Below are positions 14,915-23,000 of a stretch of 23,671 nucleotides of DNA, one piece after another; within the stretch, counting starts at the first letter, position 1, and every line of letters begins with the position of its first letter. A model generated the notes under the pieces. The model did no database searches. It saw nothing but the letters and a program-made list of their open reading frames with translations, and was not told where the DNA came from. The position numbers and the translations under genes are program-made. Origin of the DNA: Sphingomonadales bacterium (GTDB lineage: Bacteria; Pseudomonadota; Alphaproteobacteria; Sphingomonadales; Sphingomonadaceae); assembly GCA_024636595.1 (NCBI GenBank), contig JAGXGT010000114.1, forward strand, positions 1-23,671, given 5' to 3'.

Positions 14915-15754
14915 TCAGGGCTGCCGGGATCTTGGGCAGTTGCCGAGATCCTGGAGCACCGTCTGATAATCGCTGCGGGCTTGCTGAGCGTTTGCCAGTG
15001 TATCGCCGGCGACCGCCGGTGCGGGCAATTGCCGGGGCAGGAAGCAGGCCAGCCGGTACCAGAGCAGACTGTTTCTGATCGGCGCACGCGCTGCCTCGTC
15101 CACTATTTCGCCGAGCGAGACAGCCCAGAATTTTCGCTGCCCATCACGCTTCAGCACGGTGATTGAAACAGGCGTCCCTGTGTCCGTTTCCATGAAAATC
15201 TGGGTTTCACCTTCTCCAATGATCGTGCCCGGTACATGAAAAGCACTCGCGATCCGGGAAATTGCTGGCGGCGCATCACGTGCGACCAGCTCCCGGATGA
15301 CGGAGCGGACCCGCTGTTCGCGACTGGGCGTCCAAGCAATTTGCGCATCTTTGGCGACCAGTTGGACATTATCGTTGCCGCCGCCGGAAGGCCGACGGGC
15401 GAATATGATGAAGGGCTGTTTCTTGATTTTCGGAGCGCGGCCCCGCGCATCCAGTGGCAGATCAATGATATAGCGAATCGTTTCCCCGACGCCTCCCTGT
15501 CCACGAATCAGTGCGTTGGTGGATGCAATAATATAAAAGCGCTGCGTCCCCGGAGGCGCATTTGGCGCACGTTCAGGGTCGACTTTTATGGCTTCCTTAA
15601 CCGTAAGGTGAATAATGATAGGGGCCCCCACACTAAGGTCGGCGATGTCGGCATATTGCAGTGGGTCGCTCTCCTCTCCGACCTGTGAGAAAGCTGGAAA
15701 TACACCAATTTGGGTGACAAAAAGGGCGAAGCTGAACAACAATAAGGAGCGCAT
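14915..15754 (-). CDS. Secreted hypothetical protein of sphingomonad type
   Basis: 279 residues with a signal peptide (about 1-23, ending PAFS before QVGEE). The mature part has beta-rich stretches (GAPIIIHLTVKEAIKV; QPFIIFARRP; GTIIGEGETQIFMETDTG) and a C-terminal pair of cysteines (ACFLPRQ and GNCPRS) that could form a disulphide. No catalytic motif is visible. The likely location is the periplasm. I associate this kind of protein with a position upstream of hom in sphingomonads, but I cannot name a family. The ribosome-binding site is weak (GAGA). Function unknown. Confidence 0.7.
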   Translation of the reverse strand: MRSLLLFSFALFVTQIGVFPAFSQVGEESDPLQYADIADLSVGAPIIIHLTVKEAIKVDPERAPNAPPGTQRFYIIASTNALIRGQGGVGETIRYIIDLPLDARGRAPKIKKQPFIIFARRPSGGGNDNVQLVAKDAQIAWTPSREQRVRSVIRELVARDAPPAISRIASAFHVPGTIIGEGETQIFMETDTGTPVSITVLKRDGQRKFWAVSLGEIVDEAARAPIRNSLLWYRLACFLPRQLPAPAVAGDTLANAQQARSDYQTVLQDLGNCPRSRQP

Positions 15755-15955
15755 GATTTTCTCTGAAACAGGGTTTAAAGATGACGGGTTTTAGCCCCTT
15801 TTTTGGGTCTTTGACAGCTTAATCGATGCTGAACCAACAAAGCGATTGCCTGCTTGGAACTAGCACGTTAAAACAAATTTAAGATAGCTTTCAAGCGAAC
15901 GAAAAGTTGTCATGGGGATAATAAGGGTCGCGATGGTTTCCAAGCCTCTCGCTCT

Positions 15956-15985
15956 TTGTCTGGAACTTCAGCAATGGAGTATACT
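15956..15985 (+). promoter_or_regulatory. Possible housekeeping promoter of the tonB operon
   Basis: TTGTCT (15956-15961) and TATACT (15980-15985) are separated by 18 bases, with 4/6 and 5/6 matches to the sigma-70 consensus. They lie 35 bases before the tonB ATG. I see no convincing Fur box nearby. Confidence 0.35.
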
Positions 15986-16020
15986 ACCTTGTGATGGGGA
16001 AAAAGGAGTTACATTTCTGA

Positions 16021-16677
16021 ATGGCTTATGCTGACCAAGAGATGAGTTCGAACAAGATCATATCGATTGCTCTTGTCGTAATCATCCACATTCTACTTGG
16101 CTATGCGCTGGTCACCGGGCTAGCCTATACCGCTGTCAAGAAGGTTGCATCGCAGCTGGATATGATTGACATTGATGAAGAAGAACCGCCCGAAGAGCCG
16201 GAGGAGCCACCACCACCACCACCGGACAAGCCAATTGAACCGCCGCCTGTAGTCTCGCCACCGCCAATCGTGGCGCCCGTGGTTGCACCGCGGCCGGTGA
16301 TACGGACGGTTCCTACCGCACCGCCACCGCCGGCACCAGTGGCTGCACCGCCACCGCCACCGCCACCGCCACCGCCGCCACAACGGGCAAATCCCGAGGC
16401 ACGTGGCAACCCCGGAAGCTGGGCCAATGCGAATGATTATCCATCGCGGGCTCTGCGTGAAGAACGGGAAGGCACGACGCGTTTCCGGCTAACTGTAAAC
16501 GCCGACGGCCGGGTATCCGATTGTCAGATTACAGGTTCTAGCGGCCATGCAGATCTGGACGAGGCTGCCTGTAAAAACCTGACACGGCGGGCGCGCTTCA
16601 GACCTGCTCTGGACTCGAACGGAAATCCGACGACCGGAACATATTCCAACGCCGTTCGTTGGCAGATACCCAAATAA
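16021..16677 (+). CDS. tonB: TonB energy transducer
   Basis: 218 residues. An N-terminal membrane anchor covers about 10-32. A periplasmic Pro-rich spacer follows (about 52-122) with acidic Glu-Pro runs and then long proline stretches. The C-terminal TonB domain (about 135-217) includes RFRLTVNADGRVSDC, the turn ITGSSGHADLDEAAC, and ARFRPALDSNG, ending AVRWQIPK. Two cysteines in this domain could pair. TonB carries proton-motive energy from ExbB-ExbD to outer-membrane receptors. The start MAYADQ is the usual one in sphingomonads; AGGAG lies 12 bases upstream. The gene heads a tonB-exbB-exbD-exbD unit. Confidence 0.95.
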   Translation: MAYADQEMSSNKIISIALVVIIHILLGYALVTGLAYTAVKKVASQLDMIDIDEEEPPEEPEEPPPPPPDKPIEPPPVVSPPPIVAPVVAPRPVIRTVPTAPPPPAPVAAPPPPPPPPPPPQRANPEARGNPGSWANANDYPSRALREEREGTTRFRLTVNADGRVSDCQITGSSGHADLDEAACKNLTRRARFRPALDSNGNPTTGTYSNAVRWQIPK

Positions 16678-16685
16678 TGTAAATT

Positions 16686-16727
16686 GGGAAGGGCATTTGA
16701 AGATGCTCTTCCCGCACCAGTTTTTTT
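16686..16727 (+). terminator. Hairpin with displaced T-tract between tonB and exbB
   Basis: GGGAAGGGCAT (16686-16696) pairs with ATGCTCTTCCC (16703-16713) over 11 bp with one G-U wobble and a 6-base loop. A run of seven T (16721-16727) follows after 7 bases. It resembles an intrinsic terminator with a spacer, so it may be a partial terminator or a processing or stability hairpin at the tonB 3' end. Confidence 0.5.
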
Positions 16728-16758
16728 ACAATTAGTTTATCCTGAGGGGAATGTTAAA

Positions 16759-17532
16759 ATGTTGATTGAAATTTTGGCCGCTGCTGCCACTCCACCACAA
16801 AACGCTTTCGGTTTCGTCAAAGCCATGGAGCAGGGCGGCGTTATCGCATGGTCTGTTCTAGCAATTCTGACGATCATGTCTGTGTCTTCGTTCTATATTC
16901 TGTTTTCGAAACTGTTCGAGCAGAACAAGATCATGAAGCAGGGCGATGCAATGCGCTCGACATTCTGGCGTGCTGGCACGCTCAAGGAAGGCGCCGCGAA
17001 GCTCGACAAGAATTCGGCTTATCGTCAAATCGTCGATGACGCGATCAAGGCAGACGCCGACCACGCCAAATTGACCGATCCGGTTGAAGCGCATGACTGG
17101 CTGCACGGATCGATCGAACGGTCGCAGGATCTGATCAAGTCGAAGCTCGCAACTGGTTTGCCTTGGTTGGCAACGGTTGGTGCAACATCGCCGTTTATCG
17201 GATTGTTCGGTACGGTTATCGGTATCTATCGCGCGCTGATCAAAATCGGCATCGCCGGTCAGGCATCGATCGATGCTGTTGCTGGCCCGGTTGGTGAAGC
17301 GCTGATCATGACCGCCCTTGGTCTTGGTGTGGCTGTTCCGGCCGTTTTGGCTTACAACTGGCTGCAGGGACGCAACAAGCGGATTGCCGAACAGCTGGCT
17401 GCATTCTCCAACGATGTCCTTGGCTATATGGCTTCTGACGGTGGCGTTAAGCCGATCGCAACAACCGCCGGTGGTGTAAAGACGGCTCCTGCGCCGGTTG
17501 CGAAACCTGTCGCACCTGCTGCAAAGAAATAA
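16759..17532 (+). CDS. exbB: ExbB, proton-channel subunit of the TonB complex
   Basis: 257 residues with three membrane segments at about 25-50, 131-156 and 178-200. The family signature SPFIGLFGTVIGIYRAL lies at about 144-160, and a large cytoplasmic loop separates helices 1 and 2. The C-terminal 30 residues form an Ala/Pro/Lys-rich tail. ExbB forms the pentameric channel around the ExbD pair. The start is the ATG at 16759 (MLIEILAAAATPP), with GAGGGGA 8 bases upstream; the frame further upstream runs into the hairpin at 16686-16713. The gene is bounded on both sides by RNA hairpins, which may set its level apart from tonB and exbD. Confidence 0.93.
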   Translation: MLIEILAAAATPPQNAFGFVKAMEQGGVIAWSVLAILTIMSVSSFYILFSKLFEQNKIMKQGDAMRSTFWRAGTLKEGAAKLDKNSAYRQIVDDAIKADADHAKLTDPVEAHDWLHGSIERSQDLIKSKLATGLPWLATVGATSPFIGLFGTVIGIYRALIKIGIAGQASIDAVAGPVGEALIMTALGLGVAVPAVLAYNWLQGRNKRIAEQLAAFSNDVLGYMASDGGVKPIATTAGGVKTAPAPVAKPVAPAAKK

Positions 17533-17538
17533 GACGGG

Positions 17539-17609
17539 GGTCGGGTTGCCAGCCACAGATTGTTTCTGGCGACCCGACCAACGCGCGACAAGGGAGCGTT
17601 CGTTCCCTT
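17539..17609 (+). promoter_or_regulatory. Double hairpin between exbB and exbD
   Basis: The first stem is 14 bp: GGTCGGGTTGCCAG (17539-17552) with CTGGCGACCCGACC (17566-17579), one U-G wobble and a 13-base loop. A second, smaller stem pairs AAGGGA (17590-17595) with TCCCTT (17604-17609). No T-tract follows, so termination is unlikely. An mRNA stability or processing element is the better reading. Confidence 0.55.
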
Positions 17610-17641
17610 CAGATGGTTTAGTTTTGAGAGGATAAAATCCT

Positions 17642-18163
17642 ATGGCGATGAATGTTGGGGGCGGTGGCGGAGAGGAAACTCCTCTATCCGACATTAATAC
17701 TACCCCACTCGTGGACGTTATGCTGGTCCTGCTGATCATTTTTCTGATCGCGGTCCCAGTGGTTATCCAGACTGTGAAGCTCGAACTTCCGGTGCTTCCC
17801 TTTGAAGTGACCACGACAAAGCGGGAAAATGTGCTGTTGTCGATCACGACGACGGATGCCGCAGGACGTGACCCGGGTGATGCCGAATATTCGGGAGCCA
17901 CTCCAGGCGGTAACTGCCGCGTGTACTGGAACACCATTCCTGTCGATTCCAACGAGCTGGTTACCAAAGCGGTGAAGCAGCTGGAGGATCAAATCGACTC
18001 TTACGGTGGGGTCGAGAACATGACGCCGGAAGATATGCCCGAAGTTCATATTCGCGGCGACATCAACACGCCCTATAAATGCATTGGCGGCGCGATTTAT
18101 ACGATGCAGCGCGCAGGCTTTGCAAAAGTGGGCTTTATTTCCACTCCGATTGTCGTCGAATAG
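17642..18163 (+). CDS. exbD: ExbD-family protein, first copy
   Basis: 173 residues. A short cytoplasmic N-terminus is followed by one membrane helix (about 23-44) with the essential proton-carrying Asp25 in NTTPLVDVMLVLLIIFL. The periplasmic domain is longer than in the second copy and holds two cysteines (Cys92 in GGNCRVYW and Cys147 in PYKCIGG) that could form a disulphide. HIRGD and the final helix and strand are typical of ExbD. The ribosome-binding site is GAGAGGA. It lies 109 bases after exbB, across a double hairpin, and 44 bases before the second ExbD. Confidence 0.93.
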   Translation: MAMNVGGGGGEETPLSDINTTPLVDVMLVLLIIFLIAVPVVIQTVKLELPVLPFEVTTTKRENVLLSITTTDAAGRDPGDAEYSGATPGGNCRVYWNTIPVDSNELVTKAVKQLEDQIDSYGGVENMTPEDMPEVHIRGDINTPYKCIGGAIYTMQRAGFAKVGFISTPIVVE

Positions 18164-18207
18164 TTTCGACCGGCAACTGAAGATTTTAAAGTTAAGGAGA
18201 CGCACAA

Positions 18208-18660
18208 ATGGCTATGAGTGGCGGAAGCGATGATGGCGAGCCAATGATGGAGATGAACACGACGCCGCTTATCGACGTCTTGTTGGTTCTTCTCATCATG
18301 TTCATCATTACAATCCCCGTGCAAACGCACGCGGTCAAGATCGACCTGCCGGTCGCGGATGATAGTCCGCCACCGGAAGACTTCGTCGACCCGGTCAAAA
18401 ACCGTCTGGGGATTACGGCTACCAACCAGATCATCTGGAACGACAGCCCGGTAACGCTGAATCAGGTTAAGCAATATCTGGCGCAGACGAAATCGATGGT
18501 TCCCGAGCCAGAACTTCAGTTCCAGCCCGATCCGCTGAGCGCCTATCTGACCACCGACCGCACGTTGGCGGTTATCAAGGACAGCGGCGTGACCAAATTT
18601 GGCTTCGTCGGCAACGAGCAATATGGCAGCTTCAACAAAGCCAGCCGGCCACCAAACTAG
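18208..18660 (+). CDS. exbD: ExbD-family protein, second copy
   Basis: 150 residues with the same design as the first copy. One membrane helix (about 19-40) carries Asp23 in NTTPLIDVLLVLLIMF, and the periplasmic domain ends NKASRPPN. It lacks the cysteines and the long insert of copy 1. AAGGAG stands 8 to 10 bases before the ATG. In several sphingomonads and xanthomonads the TonB locus has two ExbD genes, and the pair may form an ExbD heterodimer inside the ExbB pentamer. A strong terminator follows 22 bases later. Confidence 0.92.
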   Translation: MAMSGGSDDGEPMMEMNTTPLIDVLLVLLIMFIITIPVQTHAVKIDLPVADDSPPPEDFVDPVKNRLGITATNQIIWNDSPVTLNQVKQYLAQTKSMVPEPELQFQPDPLSAYLTTDRTLAVIKDSGVTKFGFVGNEQYGSFNKASRPPN

Positions 18661-18682
18661 GTTGGCAGCTTGGAAATAAAAA

Positions 18683-18718
18683 GGGGGCCGCGATGATTTA
18701 TCGCGGCCCCCTTTTTTT
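18683..18718. terminator. Strong bidirectional intrinsic terminator
   Basis: A perfect 11-bp stem (GGGGGCCGCGA, 18683-18693, with 18701-18711), a 7-base loop and seven T at 18712-18718. A-runs on the left serve the minus strand. It ends the tonB-exb operon and the convergent ABC transporter gene. Confidence 0.93.
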
Positions 18719-18740
18719 GTTCGCTGTGTTGGGAGGACGG

Positions 18741-20555
18741 TCAGACGTTTATTTTCGTCCGACTTGTTTCGGCGCTGCTGAATTGTAATTCCGCCAGCCG
18801 GGCGTAGAGACCGTTTTTGGCAATCAGACTATCATGGTCGCCCTGTTCGACAATGCGGCCCTCATCCATCACGACGATGCGATCCGCAGACCGCACGGTC
18901 GCCAGCCGATGGGCAATGACGATCGTGGTGCGGTCCTGCATCAAATGGTCCAATGCGTCCTGAACAAGCTTTTCGCTTTCCGCATCCAGCGCCGAAGTCG
19001 CTGCATCGAGCAGCAGGATGGGGGTGTTGCGGAGCAGAGCGCGCGCGATCGAGATGCGCTGGCGTTGCCCACCGGATAACCGCGTTCCCGCTTCGCCCAT
19101 GAAACTGTCCAGTCCGTCGGGCAAGGCACGGAGGAATTTTTCCGCGTTGGCGACGCGCGCGGCCTGCCATATCTCTTCGTCTGTCGCTTCCCATTTGCCG
19201 TAACGCAAATTGTCGCGAGCGGACGCTGCAAATAATACGGTTTCCTGAGGCACCAGCGCCATTCGCTTCCTTATTTCCGCTGGATCGGCAGAGGGCAGGG
19301 CGACGCCGTCGATGCGCACAGACCCGCTCTGCGGGTCGTAGAACCGCTGGGCCAGCTGGAACAGGGTAGATTTCCCGGCACCAGACGGTCCTACCACAGC
19401 GACGGTCTCGCCGGGTGAAACGGTCAGCGAAAAATTCGCAAGTGCCAGCGTGTCCGGGCGGGTCGGATAGGAAAATGTGACATTGTCGAAAGCGATCTGC
19501 CCGCGTGATGAAATTGGCAGGCCAATCGGATGCTCTGGCGCTGCTATGCCCGGTATTTCGGACAATAATTCCGCCAGCCGTCCCGCTGCACCTGCGCCGC
19601 GTAGCAGGTCGCCATAGACCTCGGTCAGGGCCCCAAACGCTCCGGCTACCAAACCACCAGTAATTACAAAGGCAGCAATCGTGCCGCCAGAAATCGAACC
19701 CTCTGACACCCCGATTGCGCCGCGCCACATCAGCATGGTGAGGCCGGTGAAGATCAGGCCGATGACAATCGCCGTCATCGCTGCGCGCAGCCGGATCCGC
19801 CGCTTGGCAGTATCGAACGTTGATTCGACGGCGCCGCTAAATCTTTCATGTTCACGTTTTTCTTGCCCAAAAGCCTGAACAATTTTCATCGCACCCAGAG
19901 TTTCGGCGATCATCGCGCCCACGTCTGCCACCCGGTCCTGGCTGGATCGCGATACATTGGTCAGTTTTCTGCCAATAAAAACAATCGGTAGAATGATCAC
20001 CGGTATCGCAAGCAGCAATCCGGCGGTCAGCGCCGGTGCGAGTGTGAAAAGATAAATGATCCCGCCGATCCCGATGACTATGTTGCGCAAGGCCACTGAT
20101 ACGGTGGTCCCGACCACCTGCTCGATAATCGCGGTATCGGAGGTCATCCGCGACGCGATTTCCGATGGCCGGTTCTCTTCGAAAAAGCCTGGAGCAAGAC
20201 GCAGCAGATTGTCTTGCACCGCGAGCCGGAGGTCGGCAACAACCCGCTCTCCCAGCCAACTCACAAAATAGAAGCGGAATGCCGTCGCCACAGCGAGTAC
20301 CGCGACAATCCCCAACAGGCCCTGAAAATAGGGGGCGACATCACTGTTTCCAGCCATAAAGCCCTTGTCGATGATAGTTTTGAAACCGGCCGGTATCGCC
20401 AGTGTTGCCATTGCAGAGACAAAAAGCGCCAGCAAAGCAAAGGCGATTTCCTTTGGATATTTGACGGCCCGTGCAAACACCATCCGCAAATTCCCGATCT
20501 TTTTTAGCGGTGCGGGCGGCGTGTCTATGTCGGTCGAATTGGTTTTATCATTCAT
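18741..20555 (-). CDS. MsbA-like ABC exporter half-transporter with altered Walker B
   Basis: 604 residues. The membrane domain (about 35-330, six helices) is fused to an ATPase domain (about 350-595), so it should work as a homodimer. Visible motifs are Walker A GPSGAGKST (389-397), Q-loop VPQET, signature LSGGQ (493-497), Walker B ILLLD (513-517), D-loop SALD and H-loop AHR. The residue after Walker B Asp517 is Ala518 (GCA, 19004-19002), where nearly all such exporters have the catalytic Glu (DEATSALD). Family members export lipids, polysaccharides or drugs. The substrate is unknown. A ribosome-binding site AGGCGA precedes the ATG. It is a single-gene transcript, convergent with exbD. Confidence 0.9.
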   Translation of the reverse strand: MNDKTNSTDIDTPPAPLKKIGNLRMVFARAVKYPKEIAFALLALFVSAMATLAIPAGFKTIIDKGFMAGNSDVAPYFQGLLGIVAVLAVATAFRFYFVSWLGERVVADLRLAVQDNLLRLAPGFFEENRPSEIASRMTSDTAIIEQVVGTTVSVALRNIVIGIGGIIYLFTLAPALTAGLLLAIPVIILPIVFIGRKLTNVSRSSQDRVADVGAMIAETLGAMKIVQAFGQEKREHERFSGAVESTFDTAKRRIRLRAAMTAIVIGLIFTGLTMLMWRGAIGVSEGSISGGTIAAFVITGGLVAGAFGALTEVYGDLLRGAGAAGRLAELLSEIPGIAAPEHPIGLPISSRGQIAFDNVTFSYPTRPDTLALANFSLTVSPGETVAVVGPSGAGKSTLFQLAQRFYDPQSGSVRIDGVALPSADPAEIRKRMALVPQETVLFAASARDNLRYGKWEATDEEIWQAARVANAEKFLRALPDGLDSFMGEAGTRLSGGQRQRISIARALLRNTPILLLDAATSALDAESEKLVQDALDHLMQDRTTIVIAHRLATVRSADRIVVMDEGRIVEQGDHDSLIAKNGLYARLAELQFSSAETSRTKINV

Positions 20556-20811
20556 AAAAATCGCCTAGCAGCCCGTCCTATATGTAACAATCAATGGTTT
20601 GTTCCATTGCTGTCCGAAGACTGCCGTCTGACCAAGATGGCGATGAAGCTAAAAAATACCAAGGGCAGGGGCAATAGGACGTGGATATGGGGCGCTGAGG
20701 GTGAAACCGCTTAACGCTAGCCAAGCGCCGATAAATTGTTAAAAGTGTAGGGGTTGCGGGCAAATGCTTCGCGGACGATTCGTGTAATTTTCGATCAAGG
20801 ATGCTGCCCCT

Positions 20812-21360
20812 GTGAATCAGATTGCTTCAAAAGGCCAGCTGCGAATGTCCTTGTTGCGGTGGATATTATTCGTCGTTCCGATCACAGTGCTGCTCGGATT
20901 TACATTCAGTCAATTTGCCAATACCGGTAACGAAAACCGCTGGTTCCAGGCGTTGATCAAGCCAGCGGCCCAGCCACCGGGCGCTGCATTTGGTGCCGCT
21001 TGGGCGCTGCTCTATATTATGATGGGGACGGCATTCGCGATGGTACTGCATGCCCGTGGTGCACCTTTGCGCGGCCCAGCGATTGTCGTTTATCTGGTGC
21101 AATATGCGCTCAACCTGTTCTGGCCCATCCTGTTTTTTGGGATGCATCAGGTCGCCGCAGCCTTTTGGCTGCTCACAATAGTTTTTATATTGGCGCTGGC
21201 GACAACGCTGGTCTTTGGGCGGATCCGAAAGGCCGCCGCTTGGCTGATGGTGCCTTATCTCGCATGGCTATGTTTCGCTGCGATTCTGAACAAACAGATC
21301 GACTGGTTGAATCCGGGAGCGGAAACCCTTGTGGTTCCGGCGGCGAGAACCCAGATATAG
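20812..21360 (+). CDS. TspO/MBR family protein
   Basis: 182 residues with five membrane helices at about 15-32, 58-78, 86-105, 109-130 and 138-158. Family landmarks are NRWFQALIKPAAQPPGAAFG near the first loop and the aromatic-rich WALLYIMMG, YALNLFWPILFF and PYLAWLCFAAILN segments. TspO proteins bind porphyrins and cholesterol-like ligands and affect tetrapyrrole and stress regulation in alphaproteobacteria. The GTG at 20812 is chosen because MNQIASKGQLRMS is the common N-terminus; an ATG at 20845 is the alternative. UbiK and YbjN genes follow in the same direction. Confidence 0.88.
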   Translation: MNQIASKGQLRMSLLRWILFVVPITVLLGFTFSQFANTGNENRWFQALIKPAAQPPGAAFGAAWALLYIMMGTAFAMVLHARGAPLRGPAIVVYLVQYALNLFWPILFFGMHQVAAAFWLLTIVFILALATTLVFGRIRKAAAWLMVPYLAWLCFAAILNKQIDWLNPGAETLVVPAARTQI

Positions 21361-21407
21361 AATAGATTTTCTTTTGGCCCTGACCGGTCGTGACGGAGTT
21401 TAATGAC

Positions 21408-21752
21408 ATGCAAAGCCAAAACCGCTTTTTCGATGACCTTTCCAAAGTGTTGAACGGTGTGGCCGGGACCGTGGCCGGCGTTGGCCGCGAAGCCGAAGCC
21501 AGCGCGCGGGAACGCGCCAAGGAGTGGTTCGGGGGGATGGACTTTGTTTCGCGCGACGAATTTGAAGCCGTGAAGGAAATGGCTGCCAAAGCCCGCGCCG
21601 AAGCCGATGCTTTGAAGAAGCGGATCGATGCGCTGGAAGGGAAAAGCGCCGCCGCGCAAAAGCAACCTGCGGCGAAGTCTGCGGCCACCAGCAAACCTGC
21701 CGCTCCAAAAGCGGCTGGACGGAAGACGCCGCCTCCAAAAAAAGACGGCTGA
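21408..21752 (+). CDS. ubiK: UbiK-family accessory factor (BMFP domain)
   Basis: 114 residues. An N-terminal helix (about 1-35) is followed by the conserved REWFG-like block KEWFGGMDFVSRDEFEAVK and a coiled coil (to about 78) of the BMFP family. A disordered Ala/Pro/Lys tail ends PPPKKDG. In E. coli UbiK helps assemble the ubiquinone biosynthesis complex; the membrane fusogenic activity of the family fits the amphipathic helix. The ATG at 21408 has GGAG 9 bases upstream; the GTG at 21390 is less likely. It lies between tspO and ybjN. Confidence 0.85.
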   Translation: MQSQNRFFDDLSKVLNGVAGTVAGVGREAEASARERAKEWFGGMDFVSRDEFEAVKEMAAKARAEADALKKRIDALEGKSAAAQKQPAAKSAATSKPAAPKAAGRKTPPPKKDG

Positions 21753-21893
21753 TCGCCACCCCCGTCGGCGATTGATTGCCGTTCATTATCCACAGCGTTC
21801 CCACAAACAATGTGACGACCGATGCTTGGTCGCCTTGCCCTGATCCGGCGAGTGCGCCACTAGGTTTGCATTTGCAAAGGATCTGGAACCACA

Positions 21894-22400
21894 ATGCTTG
21901 ACGACCAATGGGAAGAGCTTGATCAGGATGAAGCACCACCCGTGGATATGCTGGCGGCCTTTTTTGAGGCCCGCGGCTGGTCGGTCAATCATGTCGGGGA
22001 CGACGAACTGTCGGTTGAGATAAAAGGCAATTGGACGAGTTATCAGATGCGCGCCATCTGGCGGAACGAAGATCATGTCCTGCAAATCCTGTTGTTGCCG
22101 GAGATTCGGGTTCCGGAGGAAAAAACAACGGTCATTTACGAGACGCTAGGATTGATAAACGAACAGTTGTGGCTGGGTCATTTCGATCTTTGGTCGAATA
22201 ATAATATATTGCTGTTTCGCCATGCCACGCTGCTGGGCGGTAGCGGCCTGCTCGGTCTGGATCAGGCTCAGACCATTGTCGATCTGGCGATTGAAGAGTG
22301 GGAACGTTTTTATCCGGTATTCCAGTTTGTTTTGTGGAGCGACAAGAGCCCGCAGGATGCAATAGAGCATGCAATGGTGGATACCGTCGGCGAAGCCTGA
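21894..22400 (+). CDS. YbjN domain-containing protein
   Basis: 168 residues, acidic, soluble, with no signal peptide. The core matches the YbjN fold: PPVDMLAAFFEARGWSV, a beta sheet with WTSYQMRAIWRNED, and a second half with LWLGHFDLWSNNNILLFRHA. YbjN proteins resemble type III secretion chaperones in fold and have unclear function in alphaproteobacteria. AAAGGA stands about 12 bases before the ATG. It is the last gene of the tspO-ubiK-ybjN cluster and is convergent with the MarR gene 87 bases on. Confidence 0.88.
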   Translation: MLDDQWEELDQDEAPPVDMLAAFFEARGWSVNHVGDDELSVEIKGNWTSYQMRAIWRNEDHVLQILLLPEIRVPEEKTTVIYETLGLINEQLWLGHFDLWSNNNILLFRHATLLGGSGLLGLDQAQTIVDLAIEEWERFYPVFQFVLWSDKSPQDAIEHAMVDTVGEA

Positions 22401-22487
22401 TCCAATGGGCTGGCCAATCTTGGTCGTTACATCCGGCAAGTGGTTGCCATCAGCCAACGACCACGCGGTTCAGCGACCACTGCTGTC

Positions 22488-23000
22488 TCAGCCGTTGTCG
22501 CCGCGCAAGTCGAACACCATCTTACGGTCATTTTCGGGAATCAGGCCTTCCAGAACGTGCCAGAAGCCGGTCACCGATTCCTGTCCGGCAGAAACATAAG
22601 CCGAAGACAGTTTTTGGCGCAGCTGCCGAAATAGTTCCGATTCCAGTCCAGCGCCTTTTTCGGTCAGGCGCAGCAGCTTCTGGCGGCGGTCGACGACTCC
22701 TGGTGAGGTCAGAATGAAATCCTGCTCCTGCAATTCCTTCAGGACCCGACCCAGTGACTGTTTCGTGATCGCCAGCAATTTTAACAATTCGCCGACGGTC
22801 AAATCAGGCTGTCGCGCAATGAAATAGAGCGCTCTGTGGTGGGCCCGGCCGAGACTCTGTTTCGCCAGTTCCTGATCGATCGCGTTGGTCAGTCTGGTAT
22901 AACCGAAATAAAGCAGTTCGATCCCGCGCCGGATTTCGTCTTCGCGCAGAAATAGCGGAGAGGCTCCGGGGGATATGGCAGGGCGAGATACGTCAGTCAT
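22488..23000 (-). CDS. MarR-family transcriptional regulator
   Basis: 170 residues. The winged helix-turn-helix covers about 60-130: LTVGELLKLLAITKQSLGRV is the DNA-reading part and DRRQKLLRLTEKG the wing. The flanking helices form the dimer. It resembles the PetP-type MarR proteins that lie beside branched-chain aminotransferase genes in alphaproteobacteria; this is a recollection, not a search result. The ATG at 23000 starts MTDVSRP; the frame to 23078 would swallow the promoter region. A perfect inverted repeat covers the start codon and may be its own operator. No Shine-Dalgarno sequence is visible. Confidence 0.88.
   Translation of the reverse strand: MTDVSRPAISPGASPLFLREDEIRRGIELLYFGYTRLTNAIDQELAKQSLGRAHHRALYFIARQPDLTVGELLKLLAITKQSLGRVLKELQEQDFILTSPGVVDRRQKLLRLTEKGAGLESELFRQLRQKLSSAYVSAGQESVTGFWHVLEGLIPENDRKMVFDLRGDNG

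Noticed and set aside
15859..15876. GGAAC followed by CGTT upstream of tonB
   Set aside because: The two elements are only 5 bases apart, far from the 16-17 needed for a sigma-EcfG promoter.
16205..16380. Repeated CCA/CCG triplets resembling a microsatellite
   Set aside because: They encode the proline-rich spacer of TonB in frame, which is normal for this protein.
16858..17967. A 369-codon open frame on the minus strand across exbB and exbD
   Set aside because: It is the antisense shadow of well-identified genes, has no ribosome-binding site or family-like motifs, and crosses the intergenic hairpins.
21786..21794. A perfect DnaA-box sequence (TTATCCACA) between ubiK and ybjN
   Set aside because: It is a single box with no cluster, no AT-rich element and no replication genes nearby. 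One 9-mer is expected by chance.
22405..22450. Possible remnant of the proC start (MGWPILVVTSGKW) after ybjN
   Set aside because: proC often follows ybjN in related bacteria, but the similarity is a dozen residues at best, and the stretch soon overlaps the MarR gene. It is too weak to call.
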